Assembly: GCA_019638355.1 (NCBI GenBank)
Contig: JAHBTY010000001.1
Span: forward strand, 1,178,001 to 1,242,000
Length of the DNA stretch: 64,000 nt
Direction: 5' to 3'
From: Cyclobacteriaceae bacterium
Lineage (GTDB): Bacteria; Bacteroidota; Bacteroidia; Cytophagales; Cyclobacteriaceae
Positions 47,117 to 54,776 of this stretch are shown in pieces; the first letter of the stretch is position 1; every line of letters begins with the position of its first letter. Both the position numbers and the translations under genes were made by a program. The notes under the pieces were generated by a model. It did not search any database, was not told the DNA's origin, and was given only the letters and a program-made list of their open reading frames with translations.

Positions 47117-48549
47117 AGGGTATGTAAAATAAACTGTGTCACTATTACAATTGACGATGTTGGAATGTGGGTAACTCCAAATGAGCAACGTTGGGATAAA
47201 AGTGCGCATAATCTTTTGGAGTTATCCATATTTCAATCATCTTTTTAAACGCGTTTCGCTCCGCTTTTCAAATTGATAATTTCAGTCGTCCTTCAAACCA
47301 GATAGAAAGCTGAGAGACTGTGATGCTCCAGTTTTGTAACGGGCTGGTCCATTTTTTCCTGATGTGCGTGTAGGCCAGGTAGATCAATTTCAACAGGGCC
47401 ATATCCGACGGGAATGCGCCTTTGGTCTTGGTCACCTTGCGAACCTGGCGGTGAAATCCTTCAATCGTATTCGTCGTATAAATCAGTTTCCTGATGGCTG
47501 TCTCGTACTTGAAGTAGGCACTGAGCTTTGCCCAGTTGCTGCGCCAGGAATTGATGACGATAGGATACTTCTTACCCCACTTTTCATCGAGAAGATTCAG
47601 TTGTTGTTCAGCGAACTCTTTGGTGGTTGCCTGATACACCTCCTTAAGGTCGGCCAGGAATGGCTTTTGATCCTTTGTCGCTACATACTTGAGACTGTTG
47701 CGTATCTGATGTACGATACAGCTTTGCACTTCCGTCTTGGGGAAGGTGGCCTGGATCGCTTCGGCAAAGCCTTTGAGGTTATCTATACATGCGATCAACA
47801 TATCCTCCAGACCTCGGTTACGCAGGTCAGACAAAACGCCAAGCCAGAAGTTAGCGCCCTCGCTTTCCGAAACATACATACCTAGAAGCTCTTTCCGACC
47901 TTCCTGATTAATGCCCAGAATATGATATACGGCGCGCGAAACCATCTTGCCTTGTTCCTTTACCTTGTAGTGCATGGCATCAAGCCATACAATGCAGTAC
48001 AGCGACTCTAAAGGCCTTGCCTGCCATTCCTTAATGGCCGGAATAATACGATCTGTAATGGCGCTTAACGTTGCGTGGGATATGTCGGCATCATACATCT
48101 CCTTGAGATGTGAACTGATGTCGCGAAAACTAACTCCAAGGCCATACATTCCCAGTATCTTGCTTTCCAGCGTATCAGCCAGAACCGTCTCACGCTTCTT
48201 TACCAAATCAGGCTCAAATGTTCCGCTGCGATCGCGGCTGGTCTCGATCTCTACAGGGCCACTATTGGTCTGTACCGTCTTCCTTACCTTGCCATTCCTG
48301 CGATTGCCTTCGGCCCTTTCCTCTTCATCCAGATGGGATTCCATCTCTCCCTCAAGGGCTGCCTCTAAAAAGCTTTTCAGAAGGGGCGCAAATGCGCCAT
48401 CTTTACCATAAAGTGACTTGCCCGAACGGAACTGCTCAAGCGCCTTTTTCCTGATCTCTTCAAGATTGAATTGTTCTTCCTTTTTCTCTTCCATATTTGT
48501 GTCAAAGTTGATGATTTTTCAAACTTTGACACAGTTCATTTTACAGTCT
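47117..48549. mobile_element. IS256-family insertion sequence
   Basis: 1433-bp element with one transposase gene on the minus strand. Inner parts of the terminal inverted repeats match at 18 of 19 positions: TGTAAAATAAACTGTGTCA at 47123-47141 and its complement at 48527-48545. The 8-bp direct repeats CAACCAAG at 47109-47116 and 48550-48557 flank it, as expected for this family. An internal imperfect repeat (47169-47181 with 47215-47227) lies between the left end and the transposase stop. The intact gene and clean duplications suggest recent insertion. Confidence 0.9.
47268..48494 (-). CDS. IS256-family transposase
   Basis: 408 residues, full length for the family, with a DDE catalytic core: CIVWLDAMHYKVKEQGKMV (first Asp), MLIACIDNLKGFAEAIQATF (second Asp) and YTTNTIEGFHRQVRKVTKTK (Glu). 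The region MESHLDEEERAEGNRRNGKV is the typical N-terminal IS256 motif. The frame is intact, so the element may still be active. Confidence 0.95.
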   Translation of the reverse strand: MEEKKEEQFNLEEIRKKALEQFRSGKSLYGKDGAFAPLLKSFLEAALEGEMESHLDEEERAEGNRRNGKVRKTVQTNSGPVEIETSRDRSGTFEPDLVKKRETVLADTLESKILGMYGLGVSFRDISSHLKEMYDADISHATLSAITDRIIPAIKEWQARPLESLYCIVWLDAMHYKVKEQGKMVSRAVYHILGINQEGRKELLGMYVSESEGANFWLGVLSDLRNRGLEDMLIACIDNLKGFAEAIQATFPKTEVQSCIVHQIRNSLKYVATKDQKPFLADLKEVYQATTKEFAEQQLNLLDEKWGKKYPIVINSWRSNWAKLSAYFKYETAIRKLIYTTNTIEGFHRQVRKVTKTKGAFPSDMALLKLIYLAYTHIRKKWTSPLQNWSITVSQLSIWFEGRLKLSI

Positions 48550-49088
48550 CAACCAAGACTAAGATTTCCAACATTGTATTTTCAATTTATATAGCTATTT
48601 CATTTTACGTTTTTGGCGGAAGCATGGTAAACTCACTTGTCGGTTATCAGACGTGGAGTTATGTTGGAGCAAACGAATTTGTCAAATTTCATCAAGTAGA
48701 CAGCGCATTAATTAAGCCTGTCTTTGTAATTTTCTTTTTCATATCCTTCATTCCTCAGATATTGTTGCTTTGGTACAGACCTAAACCAATTTCCAAATGG
48801 CTTCTTGGATCAGCTCTGTTTCTTAACTTAGTCAATTTATTTTCAACAGTGATAATTCAAATTCCTATTCAAATTGAGCTTGATAAAATATATTCATTGG
48901 AATTAATTAAAAAGCTTATTACAACAGATTTGATTTACAGACGGACTACGATAAGTTTAATTGCAGTATTGAATTTTATCATGTTATATAAAGTAATGAA
49001 TCATTCAAGTAATGAATAGATAAGCTCTTCGTAAACAGGTTTTAAGTTGGGATAGATTTAGCTCTAATACATTAAAAAGCTTGATAAA

Positions 49089-49907
49089 TTGATTTTTGAA
49101 ACTCACATACCGACATTTCCAATCAATCAGTTCATTGAGAGTTTTGTCTATTACAAGGGCTATAATCCCGACCATTCGGTGGACAGGTTTCTACCTGACG
49201 GGTACACTTATGTGGTTTTTGACCTGACCGACTATCCAAAATTCATTTATGACAATCATTCTTTAAAAGAAATACAGTCTTGCAGAAATGTTTGGTTTTC
49301 AGGCATCAGAGAAAAATACATTACCATTCCTTCGGGGCGTGACAGTGAAATGTTTATCATCTACTTTCTGAAAGGCAAAGCCTATCCATTTGTAGAAATG
49401 CCTATGAATGAACTGACAGATTTTGTTGTGGACGGAGAACTTGTAATGTCAAATGAGATTCTGAATATGAGAGAAAAGCTACTTGAATGCTTAACCGTTC
49501 AAGAAAAATTTCTGTATGCAGAGCAGTATTTAACAAAAGCCTTTTCAAGAAAATTAATTACAAATCCTTTTGTAGACTATTCCATAAACCAAATTTTGCA
49601 AAATCCATGTCAGTTATCTATCAATCATCTTTCTGAAAAAGTTGGGTACTCACAAAAGCACTTAATCAAAATATTTAAAGAACATGTTGGCGTAACGCCA
49701 AAGGTGTTCTTAAAGATTATTCGTTTTCAAAAGGCCCTGCAAGAAATTGAAACACATAAAACAGTCAACTGGACAAGCATAGCCTTTGAAAGCGGATATT
49801 ATGACCAAGCTCATTTTATAAACGATTTCAAAGAATTTTCTGGCTTTACACCCAATCAATACCTGAAAATGCAAAGCGATTTTGCGAATTACATAGCAGT
49901 TGGGTGA
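49089..49907 (+). CDS. AraC-family transcriptional regulator
   Basis: 272 residues from a TTG start at 49089; no ATG or GTG is available before the conserved N-terminal region, so the start is uncertain. The C-terminal double HTH is clear: LSINHLSEKVGYSQKHLIKI and SIAFESGYYDQAHFINDFKE with FSGFTPNQYL. The N-terminal domain (FLPDGYTYVVFDLTDYP) is the DUF6597-like sensor type. It is followed by small membrane and enzyme-like genes it may control. Confidence 0.88.
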   Translation: MIFETHIPTFPINQFIESFVYYKGYNPDHSVDRFLPDGYTYVVFDLTDYPKFIYDNHSLKEIQSCRNVWFSGIREKYITIPSGRDSEMFIIYFLKGKAYPFVEMPMNELTDFVVDGELVMSNEILNMREKLLECLTVQEKFLYAEQYLTKAFSRKLITNPFVDYSINQILQNPCQLSINHLSEKVGYSQKHLIKIFKEHVGVTPKVFLKIIRFQKALQEIETHKTVNWTSIAFESGYYDQAHFINDFKEFSGFTPNQYLKMQSDFANYIAVG

Positions 49908-49975
49908 GGTAAATTTTTTCCAATACCTATGCTTTCGTTCGTTTTATTTTTGAAATCAAAAACAGTATAAAAACT

Positions 49976-50386
49976 ATGGAACAATTTTACATAAATCATT
50001 GGGCGGTGCTTGTTTGTGCCGTTGCCAACTTAGTAGTCGGTGCATTGTGGTATTCGCCAATGCTGTTTTACAAAGTGTGGATGAAAGAAAATAATTTCAC
50101 AGAAGAAACGATAAAGCAGAAATTCAATCCATTAAAAACGTATGGGATGAGTTTTGTTCTTTCGCTTATTATCAGTTACAATCTTGCCTTTTTTCTTGGT
50201 GATGATAAAACCAATGCAAGTTGGGGGGCAACAGCAGGTTTTTTGGCGGGCTTTGGATTTTCAGCATTGATATTTGCTGTTGTTGCTCTATTTGAGCAGC
50301 GTTCGTGGAGATACATTCTAATCAACGGTGGTTACATTACCATTTATTTTACTCTCATCGGCTTTATTATCGGGGCATGGCGGTAA
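49976..50386 (+). CDS. DUF1761 family membrane protein
   Basis: 136 residues with four hydrophobic segments. The N-terminal NHWAVLVCAVANLVVGALWY followed by SPMLFYKVWMK is the DUF1761 signature. The function is unknown. It lies 68 nt after the AraC gene in the same direction. Confidence 0.82.
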   Translation: MEQFYINHWAVLVCAVANLVVGALWYSPMLFYKVWMKENNFTEETIKQKFNPLKTYGMSFVLSLIISYNLAFFLGDDKTNASWGATAGFLAGFGFSALIFAVVALFEQRSWRYILINGGYITIYFTLIGFIIGAWR

Positions 50387-50403
50387 CCAAAAATCAAAAA
50401 AAT

Positions 50404-50979
50404 ATGGCAAAGACATCAGGCGAAATAGAAAAGGAATTTATTGATACTGCAAAAGATAAAACAGGAAAATCGTTGCAGGACTGGCTCAAATTAGTCAAGT
50501 CATCTGGAATTGAAAAAAGAAATGACATTCTTGAATGGCTGAAAAAAGGACACGGGCTAAACCATTTACAGGCTCAACTCATTACAGGAATATTTCTGAA
50601 CAATGGTAATCCAGTTTACATCAATGAAAACGCCCTATTAGAAAATCAGTTTGTAAAATGCCCTGAGATGCGTTCTATATTTGACAGTATTTCCGAGAAA
50701 ATTATTTCATCATTTCAAGGAACGCAACTAATTCCGAAGAAAACATATTTGTCGTTTACAGCAGTCCGTGAGTTTGCCTCGATAAATGTAAAGCCAAAAG
50801 AAATCAGGTTAGGTCTTGATTTAGGTGATGAAGCGTTCACGGAAGAATTACAAAAATCAAAACTTATAGGGCCTATGCCTCGAATTTCTCACATGATTAT
50901 ACTCTCTGAGAGTAAGCAATTTGATAATAGAGTAAAGCAGCTTGTGCAACAATCTTTCAACCGAACTCACAAAAAATGA
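50404..50979 (+). CDS. DUF4287/DUF5655-type protein
   Basis: 191 residues from the ATG at 50404, 17 nt after the DUF1761 stop; the frame is open further upstream but would run inside that gene. The N-terminal part, KTGKSLQDWLKLVKSSGIEK...ILEWLKKGHGLNHLQAQLIT, fits DUF4287. The C-terminal part, PEMRSIFDSISEKIISSFQG...TYLSFTAVREFASINVKPKE, fits the DUF5655 domain. Cytoplasmic; the function is unknown. Overlaps the next gene by 4 nt. Confidence 0.78.
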   Translation: MAKTSGEIEKEFIDTAKDKTGKSLQDWLKLVKSSGIEKRNDILEWLKKGHGLNHLQAQLITGIFLNNGNPVYINENALLENQFVKCPEMRSIFDSISEKIISSFQGTQLIPKKTYLSFTAVREFASINVKPKEIRLGLDLGDEAFTEELQKSKLIGPMPRISHMIILSESKQFDNRVKQLVQQSFNRTHKK

Positions 50980-51932
50980 AAAACACATTATTCGTCATAC
51001 TTGCAATTGGTTTTCTTGCTTCCTGTTCACAGGAAAAAAAGAGCACAGAAGAAAAACAATATACTATTGCCTATAATGTTCACGAACATGATACCATTCA
51101 TAAAAACAACTATGAAGTTATCACTATGAATATGGATGGCACAAACAAAAAAAACATCACTAACAATCCTGATGTGGCATGGACATACTATGCATATGAA
51201 AATCGATTATTTTTTATAAGCGACAGAGATACGTGCAACCGCTGTTTTTTTCTCTATGAAGCTGATGTAAACGGAATGAACGTAAACAAAGTAAGTGATT
51301 TAATGTTGGAAGACAGTTGGATGAGTGGTAGAAAAAATGGTGGGGAACTTGTAGTTGCTGGAAGAATTGGAAAAGAATTGCGCTACCAACTTTTCATAAT
51401 AAACACCAAGACTGGAACCTATAAGCAACTGACCAAGGAACCCGGTGCTAAGTATGGAGACCCTTGCTTTTCACCTGACGGCAAAAAAATAGTATTTTAT
51501 TATCAAAAGGATAAAACAGATAAAACAAGTCATGAGGAATTGTTTTTAATGAATGATGACGGAACTGAAATCACACAATTGACACATTACCCGGAGGACA
51601 ATCCGTCAGCAAAAGAATATGGTTATAGAGCTGGGGCAACAAAATGGCACCCAACAGAGAACTTTATCAGTTACGTGTCACTTCAAGACGGCAGGCATAG
51701 CATTTTTGCGGTAACGCCTGACGGAAAGAAACAATGGAAACTTATTGATAACGACCTTTCAGAAGGATATCATGATTGGAGTTCAGACGGCAAATGGTTA
51801 ACGTTTAACATGTCAGACATCAGAGAAACTCAATATCATATTATGGTAATGAACTGGAATACCAAGGAACTAAAGCAGTTAACCGACACAACTTACAAAT
51901 CCCAACTTTCACCAGTATTTATTGAAAAGTAA
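50976..51932 (+). CDS. TolB-like beta-propeller lipoprotein
   Basis: 318 residues with a lipobox at IGFLASCSQ (Cys about residue 17). The rest consists of PD40/WD40-like blades: YEVITMNMDGTNKKNITNNP, GDPCFSPDGKKIVFYYQKDK, LMNDDGTEITQLTHYPEDNP and YHDWSSDGKWLTFNMSD. A periplasmic or outer-membrane-anchored TolB-type propeller. The role is unknown; it is last in the run that follows the AraC gene. Confidence 0.85.
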   Translation: MKNTLFVILAIGFLASCSQEKKSTEEKQYTIAYNVHEHDTIHKNNYEVITMNMDGTNKKNITNNPDVAWTYYAYENRLFFISDRDTCNRCFFLYEADVNGMNVNKVSDLMLEDSWMSGRKNGGELVVAGRIGKELRYQLFIINTKTGTYKQLTKEPGAKYGDPCFSPDGKKIVFYYQKDKTDKTSHEELFLMNDDGTEITQLTHYPEDNPSAKEYGYRAGATKWHPTENFISYVSLQDGRHSIFAVTPDGKKQWKLIDNDLSEGYHDWSSDGKWLTFNMSDIRETQYHIMVMNWNTKELKQLTDTTYKSQLSPVFIEK

Positions 51933-52149
51933 CGCAGACAAACACTAAAGTTTCTAGTACTGAACCATAGTTTGTTAGCACCTGTAAGAAAGGCTTCCTC
52001 CTCTTTCTGATATTTGCATTCCGGGCATTTTATTATCGACTGATATCTGACCTGTACTTCCATTCGTGGAAGAGCCACCAATTGAGTAAAAAAGTTTTGA
52101 GTTCACCGACTTCCAAATTTACTCAACCAGCAACAGAAAAATCAGATAC

Positions 52150-52976
52150 TCATAAATTGAATGTCTTTCTTACGGATTCGGAAGACAAAAGTCCTCGAAT
52201 TGACTGGAGCCCGTCAGCACCTTTCAGAAAGGGATGCTGCTGATACAGCATTTTGTATTCTGACAATACCTCATTGCTATAACTTTCCACTCTTCGTTCG
52301 GCAACTTTATTGATGGCGGAAATAGCATCTCTCTGGAAGTGAAGATTTACGGGGTCAACGAAGCCCAACTTGATATAGCCTGCCGTTTTACGTGCGCAGC
52401 GGCAGGGATTCCTTTTGTTGATGAGTCCGCATTTGTTATCCATGAAGTTATATAGTTGCTGTTTTGCACGATGCAACTTAATGCGAAAATTTTCTTTCGT
52501 AATTTCCATTACTTCACTCCCTATCGCGTCTGAAAATTCGAACAGTTCACCAAGAATAAAAACCAAACGTTGTTCCCTGTCAAGACACAGAAGCATCGCC
52601 TTCATACAACTCAGTTTGGCTTCTTCGACCAGATATTTTTCCTCCACTTCAAAGGCGTGGTCAGAGAGCTTTTCATCCTGGATCTCGTCCAGGTCTTTCC
52701 CGAATTGCTCAAACGTCATTGTATAATGTTCATACTTGCTTCTTCGCATGTTCAAAAAATGATTCTTGATAGTACGGTACACCCATGTCTTAAAATCACT
52801 TTCGAATTTGAAGGTAACAAGCTTTGTAACGATCTTAACCAAGACTTCGCATCGTTTGGTTCAGCAACAAACGATAAGGCAGTGTTATACACCCAACCCT
52901 GATAGCGTTTCAAAATTTCTTCGAGGGCATTTCGATCACCGCTCGTTGCTTTGATAATCAGTTCTTTGTCATCCAT
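52150..52976 (-). pseudogene. ECF sigma factor gene inactivated by internal deletion
   Basis: The minus strand starts MDDKELIIKATSGDRNALEE and reads as sigma region 2 up to FVAEPNDA, near 52853. The family then expects a stretch like EDLTQE before VLVKIVTKL. Here only two nucleotides lie between the codons for Ala and Val, so about 16 nt are missing and the frame shifts. The second frame continues as FKTWVYRTIKNHFLNMRRSK, an intact region 4 (about 52440-52600) and a Cys-rich segment (NKCGLINKRNPCRCARKTAG). The N-terminal piece stops after 74 codons. Sequencing error is possible but a 16-nt gap argues for a real lesion. Confidence 0.8.
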
Positions 52977-53047
52977 AGTGGTTCAATGAAATTTAAGGAC
53001 TTAGCCTGCCTTCACCAAGCAGGCTAATGTCAAGTTGCTTTGGATTT

Positions 53048-53536
53048 TTATTTTTTGTCGAGTAAGTGCTGTCTGAATGGATTATCGAACACCATAAGCC
53101 ATTTGCCATTGAGTTGCTTTCGGAGTACCGCAACTGAAAGACCTGATTGCTTAATTTCCGTGCCGTCTGGAGCCTTACCTGTCATGACCCAGGGAGCAAA
53201 GTGAATGGCAAGATTTCCGTTAATAAATACTTCATGCCCCGAATATTCGAAAATCGGACTAACAGCAAAGAAGCCTTTGAAACCTTCAATGATGGCGTTT
53301 CGATCCGACACCGGTTTCTCGGGTTCAAAGATAATCACAGCTTGAGTCTCGTAACTGTCCATCACTCCATTAATGTCTTTCTTGTGAAATGCTGATGTCA
53401 TTTTCAGAATGGCGTTCATTACCTCATTCTGCTCTGGTGTAAAGTTTCTGGTTTCCATAGATTTGTTTGTTTGGGCGTTTGCTGTCGCAGCCACTATTAG
53501 TAGAATGGCTGTTAGCGAAATCGTTTTACTGTACAT
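53048..53536 (-). CDS. SnoaL/DUF4440 NTF2-like secreted protein
   Basis: 162 residues with a signal peptide (about 1-21, ending ANAQ). The NTF2-like domain shows MTSAFHKKDINGVMDSYETQ, a central EGFKGFFAVSPIFEYSGHEV and GKWLMVFDNPFRQHL, typical of DUF4440/SnoaL-like proteins. Probably periplasmic; ligand or activity unknown. It lies upstream of the broken sigma-factor gene on the same strand. Confidence 0.85.
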   Translation of the reverse strand: MYSKTISLTAILLIVAATANAQTNKSMETRNFTPEQNEVMNAILKMTSAFHKKDINGVMDSYETQAVIIFEPEKPVSDRNAIIEGFKGFFAVSPIFEYSGHEVFINGNLAIHFAPWVMTGKAPDGTEIKQSGLSVAVLRKQLNGKWLMVFDNPFRQHLLDKK

Positions 53537-53875
53537 AATGTTTGTTTAGAGTTAGACACGCTCAAAACGCGACTGTTACAGTTGATGATAGTTTTTCCGG
53601 ATCAGATGGGATCAAAATTCGTTGCCGGGTTCCGTGGTAAGACATTTGATTCAGCAGTATGAAACTCGCTCAGCCAAGTCCATTTGCTTTCATGCTTTCC
53701 ATGCAAGTATTAATCCTGGTCAAAAGTAGCTTGGATGTATTCGTTCCTGCAAAAGCTTACGGCATAAACGGTTCCCCCTTGCAGCTATCGCTTCCAGGAA
53801 CCCCCAATTATTCCGTTTCCTTTTGCCTGCACGTACATCCAAGCCCGATGACGACCATAATTAATTCTTACAATT
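53537..53875. other. Intergenic region between NTF2-like gene and radC
   Basis: 339 nt without a convincing gene. A 77-codon frame at 53659-53892 overlaps the radC start, is rich in Ser and Pro and shows no family features, so it is not called. No tRNA, terminator or long repeat recognised. It could contain the left boundary of a recombinase-bearing element. Confidence 0.4.
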
Positions 53876-54343
53876 ATGGAAAACACACATGAAAAGAAAC
53901 AATGGGAAGTAGCCGAAATTCAGCTCTCGTACAAGTCTAATGTAAAGCCTTCACTCAGGCCGAAGATCACCAGCTCACGTGATGCACACGAAGTTTTGAA
54001 ACGAGTTTGGAATGATTCAATAATTGAACTTTGTGAACAATTCAAAGTGATCTTCACCAACCGGGCAAACAAAGTACTCGGTGTATTTGAAGTATCAACA
54101 GGTGGTATAGCCGGAACAGTAGCTGATCCGAAATTGATATTCGTTGCGGCATTGAAAGCTGGCGCGACCAGTTTAATTTTATCACACAATCATCCGAGTG
54201 GAAATCTTACACCAAGCCACGCTGACATTGAACTGACAAAGAAAATAAAAGAAGGTGGCCGGCTACTTGAAATCCAGGTGCTCGACCACATCATTATCAC
54301 CAGTGAAAGCTATTATTCATTTGCAGATGAGGGGTTACTATAA
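53876..54343 (+). CDS. radC: RadC-family JAB-domain protein
   Basis: 155 residues, the short mobile-element form. The JAMM metal motif is ILSHNHPSGNLTPSHADIEL, with ILSHNHPSG, P and D in the expected spacing; an upstream Glu sits in LGVFEVSTGG. These proteins are named DNA repair protein RadC but a repair role is doubtful; in Bacteroidota they commonly accompany integrated elements. It lies 200 nt before the recombinase operon, in the same direction. Confidence 0.88.
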   Translation: MENTHEKKQWEVAEIQLSYKSNVKPSLRPKITSSRDAHEVLKRVWNDSIIELCEQFKVIFTNRANKVLGVFEVSTGGIAGTVADPKLIFVAALKAGATSLILSHNHPSGNLTPSHADIELTKKIKEGGRLLEIQVLDHIIITSESYYSFADEGLL

Positions 54344-54470
54344 GCCCCTCTCTAATTTATTTATCGCTTTGAGAATGAATGATCAATCTGCAACAAGTTC
54401 GCGCATAAAATATTTGAAAGCATGCGGTATCCTTTAAAGAATCTCACCCCACATACAAAATATTTCAGAT

Positions 54471-54491
54471 CACAATTCTGACAGAATTGTG
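54471..54491. promoter_or_regulatory. Palindrome upstream of recombinase operon
   Basis: CACAATTCTG and CAGAATTGTG form a perfect inverted repeat around one central base. Two weaker dyads follow before the ATG at 54546: GACC-T-GGTC at 54497-54505, and an imperfect CTTATCATC/GATGAGAAG at 54517-54535. This clustering fits an operator of the recombinase genes or a recombinase-binding site. The bound protein is unknown. Confidence 0.45.
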
Positions 54492-54545
54492 AATAAGACC
54501 TGGTCACCTTAACGATCTTATCATCTGATGAGAAGGATTTAGGTC

Positions 54546-54776
54546 ATGAGTAAGAGAACAAAAGATAATGTTGTACTAAGTATTGAATGGCTAAAGCAGT
54601 ACGAAGGGTTTGAGAATTTTTCTGACCAACAAGCATTAGAAGCTCTTGAAACTATCCGTTCTTTTGCGTATCTTTTTATGAATGTTTACAAGCGAAAAAA
54701 CAAAAAAGATCATGCAACCCTCCAGCAAAATGGAACACTTTCAAACCTTCGCAAAGGGAAAACTCAAGGAGAGTAA
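54546..54776 (+). CDS. Small protein preceding serine recombinase
   Basis: 76 residues, no known domain: MSKRTKDNVVLSIEWLKQYE, then an acidic helix (SDQQALEALETIRSFAYLFM) and a basic tail. Its 3' end overlaps the 5' part of the recombinase frame in another reading frame, indicating coupling. Small accessory proteins in this position are common before large serine recombinases. Confidence 0.55.
   Translation: MSKRTKDNVVLSIEWLKQYEGFENFSDQQALEALETIRSFAYLFMNVYKRKNKKDHATLQQNGTLSNLRKGKTQGE

Larger units (their letters stand above)
47105..49019 (+). pseudogene. Small membrane-protein gene split by IS256-family element
   Basis: The original gene begins ATG ACA ACC AAG at 47105-47116 and continues at 48558 (ACT AAG ATT TCC...) to a stop at 49017-49019. 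Removing the insertion and one copy of the 8-bp duplication gives a 158-codon frame starting MTTKTKISNIVFSIYIAISF. The protein has four hydrophobic helices and no recognised domain, though its size and layout recall DUF1772-like proteins. The downstream part is also open back into the insertion to 48471, so a hybrid product starting inside the element is possible. Confidence 0.75.

Noticed and set aside
47169-47227. Inverted repeat inside the left part of the insertion sequence
   Set aside because: 12 of 13 complementary positions but no T-run; probably an internal feature of the element and not a separate mobile unit.
47364-47885. 173-codon plus-strand ORF within the insertion sequence
   Set aside because: Antisense shadow of the IS256 transposase, which has the DDE residues in the other frame.
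53659-53892. 77-codon plus-strand ORF before radC
   Set aside because: It overlaps the radC start, has no domain, signal or codon pattern supporting a gene.
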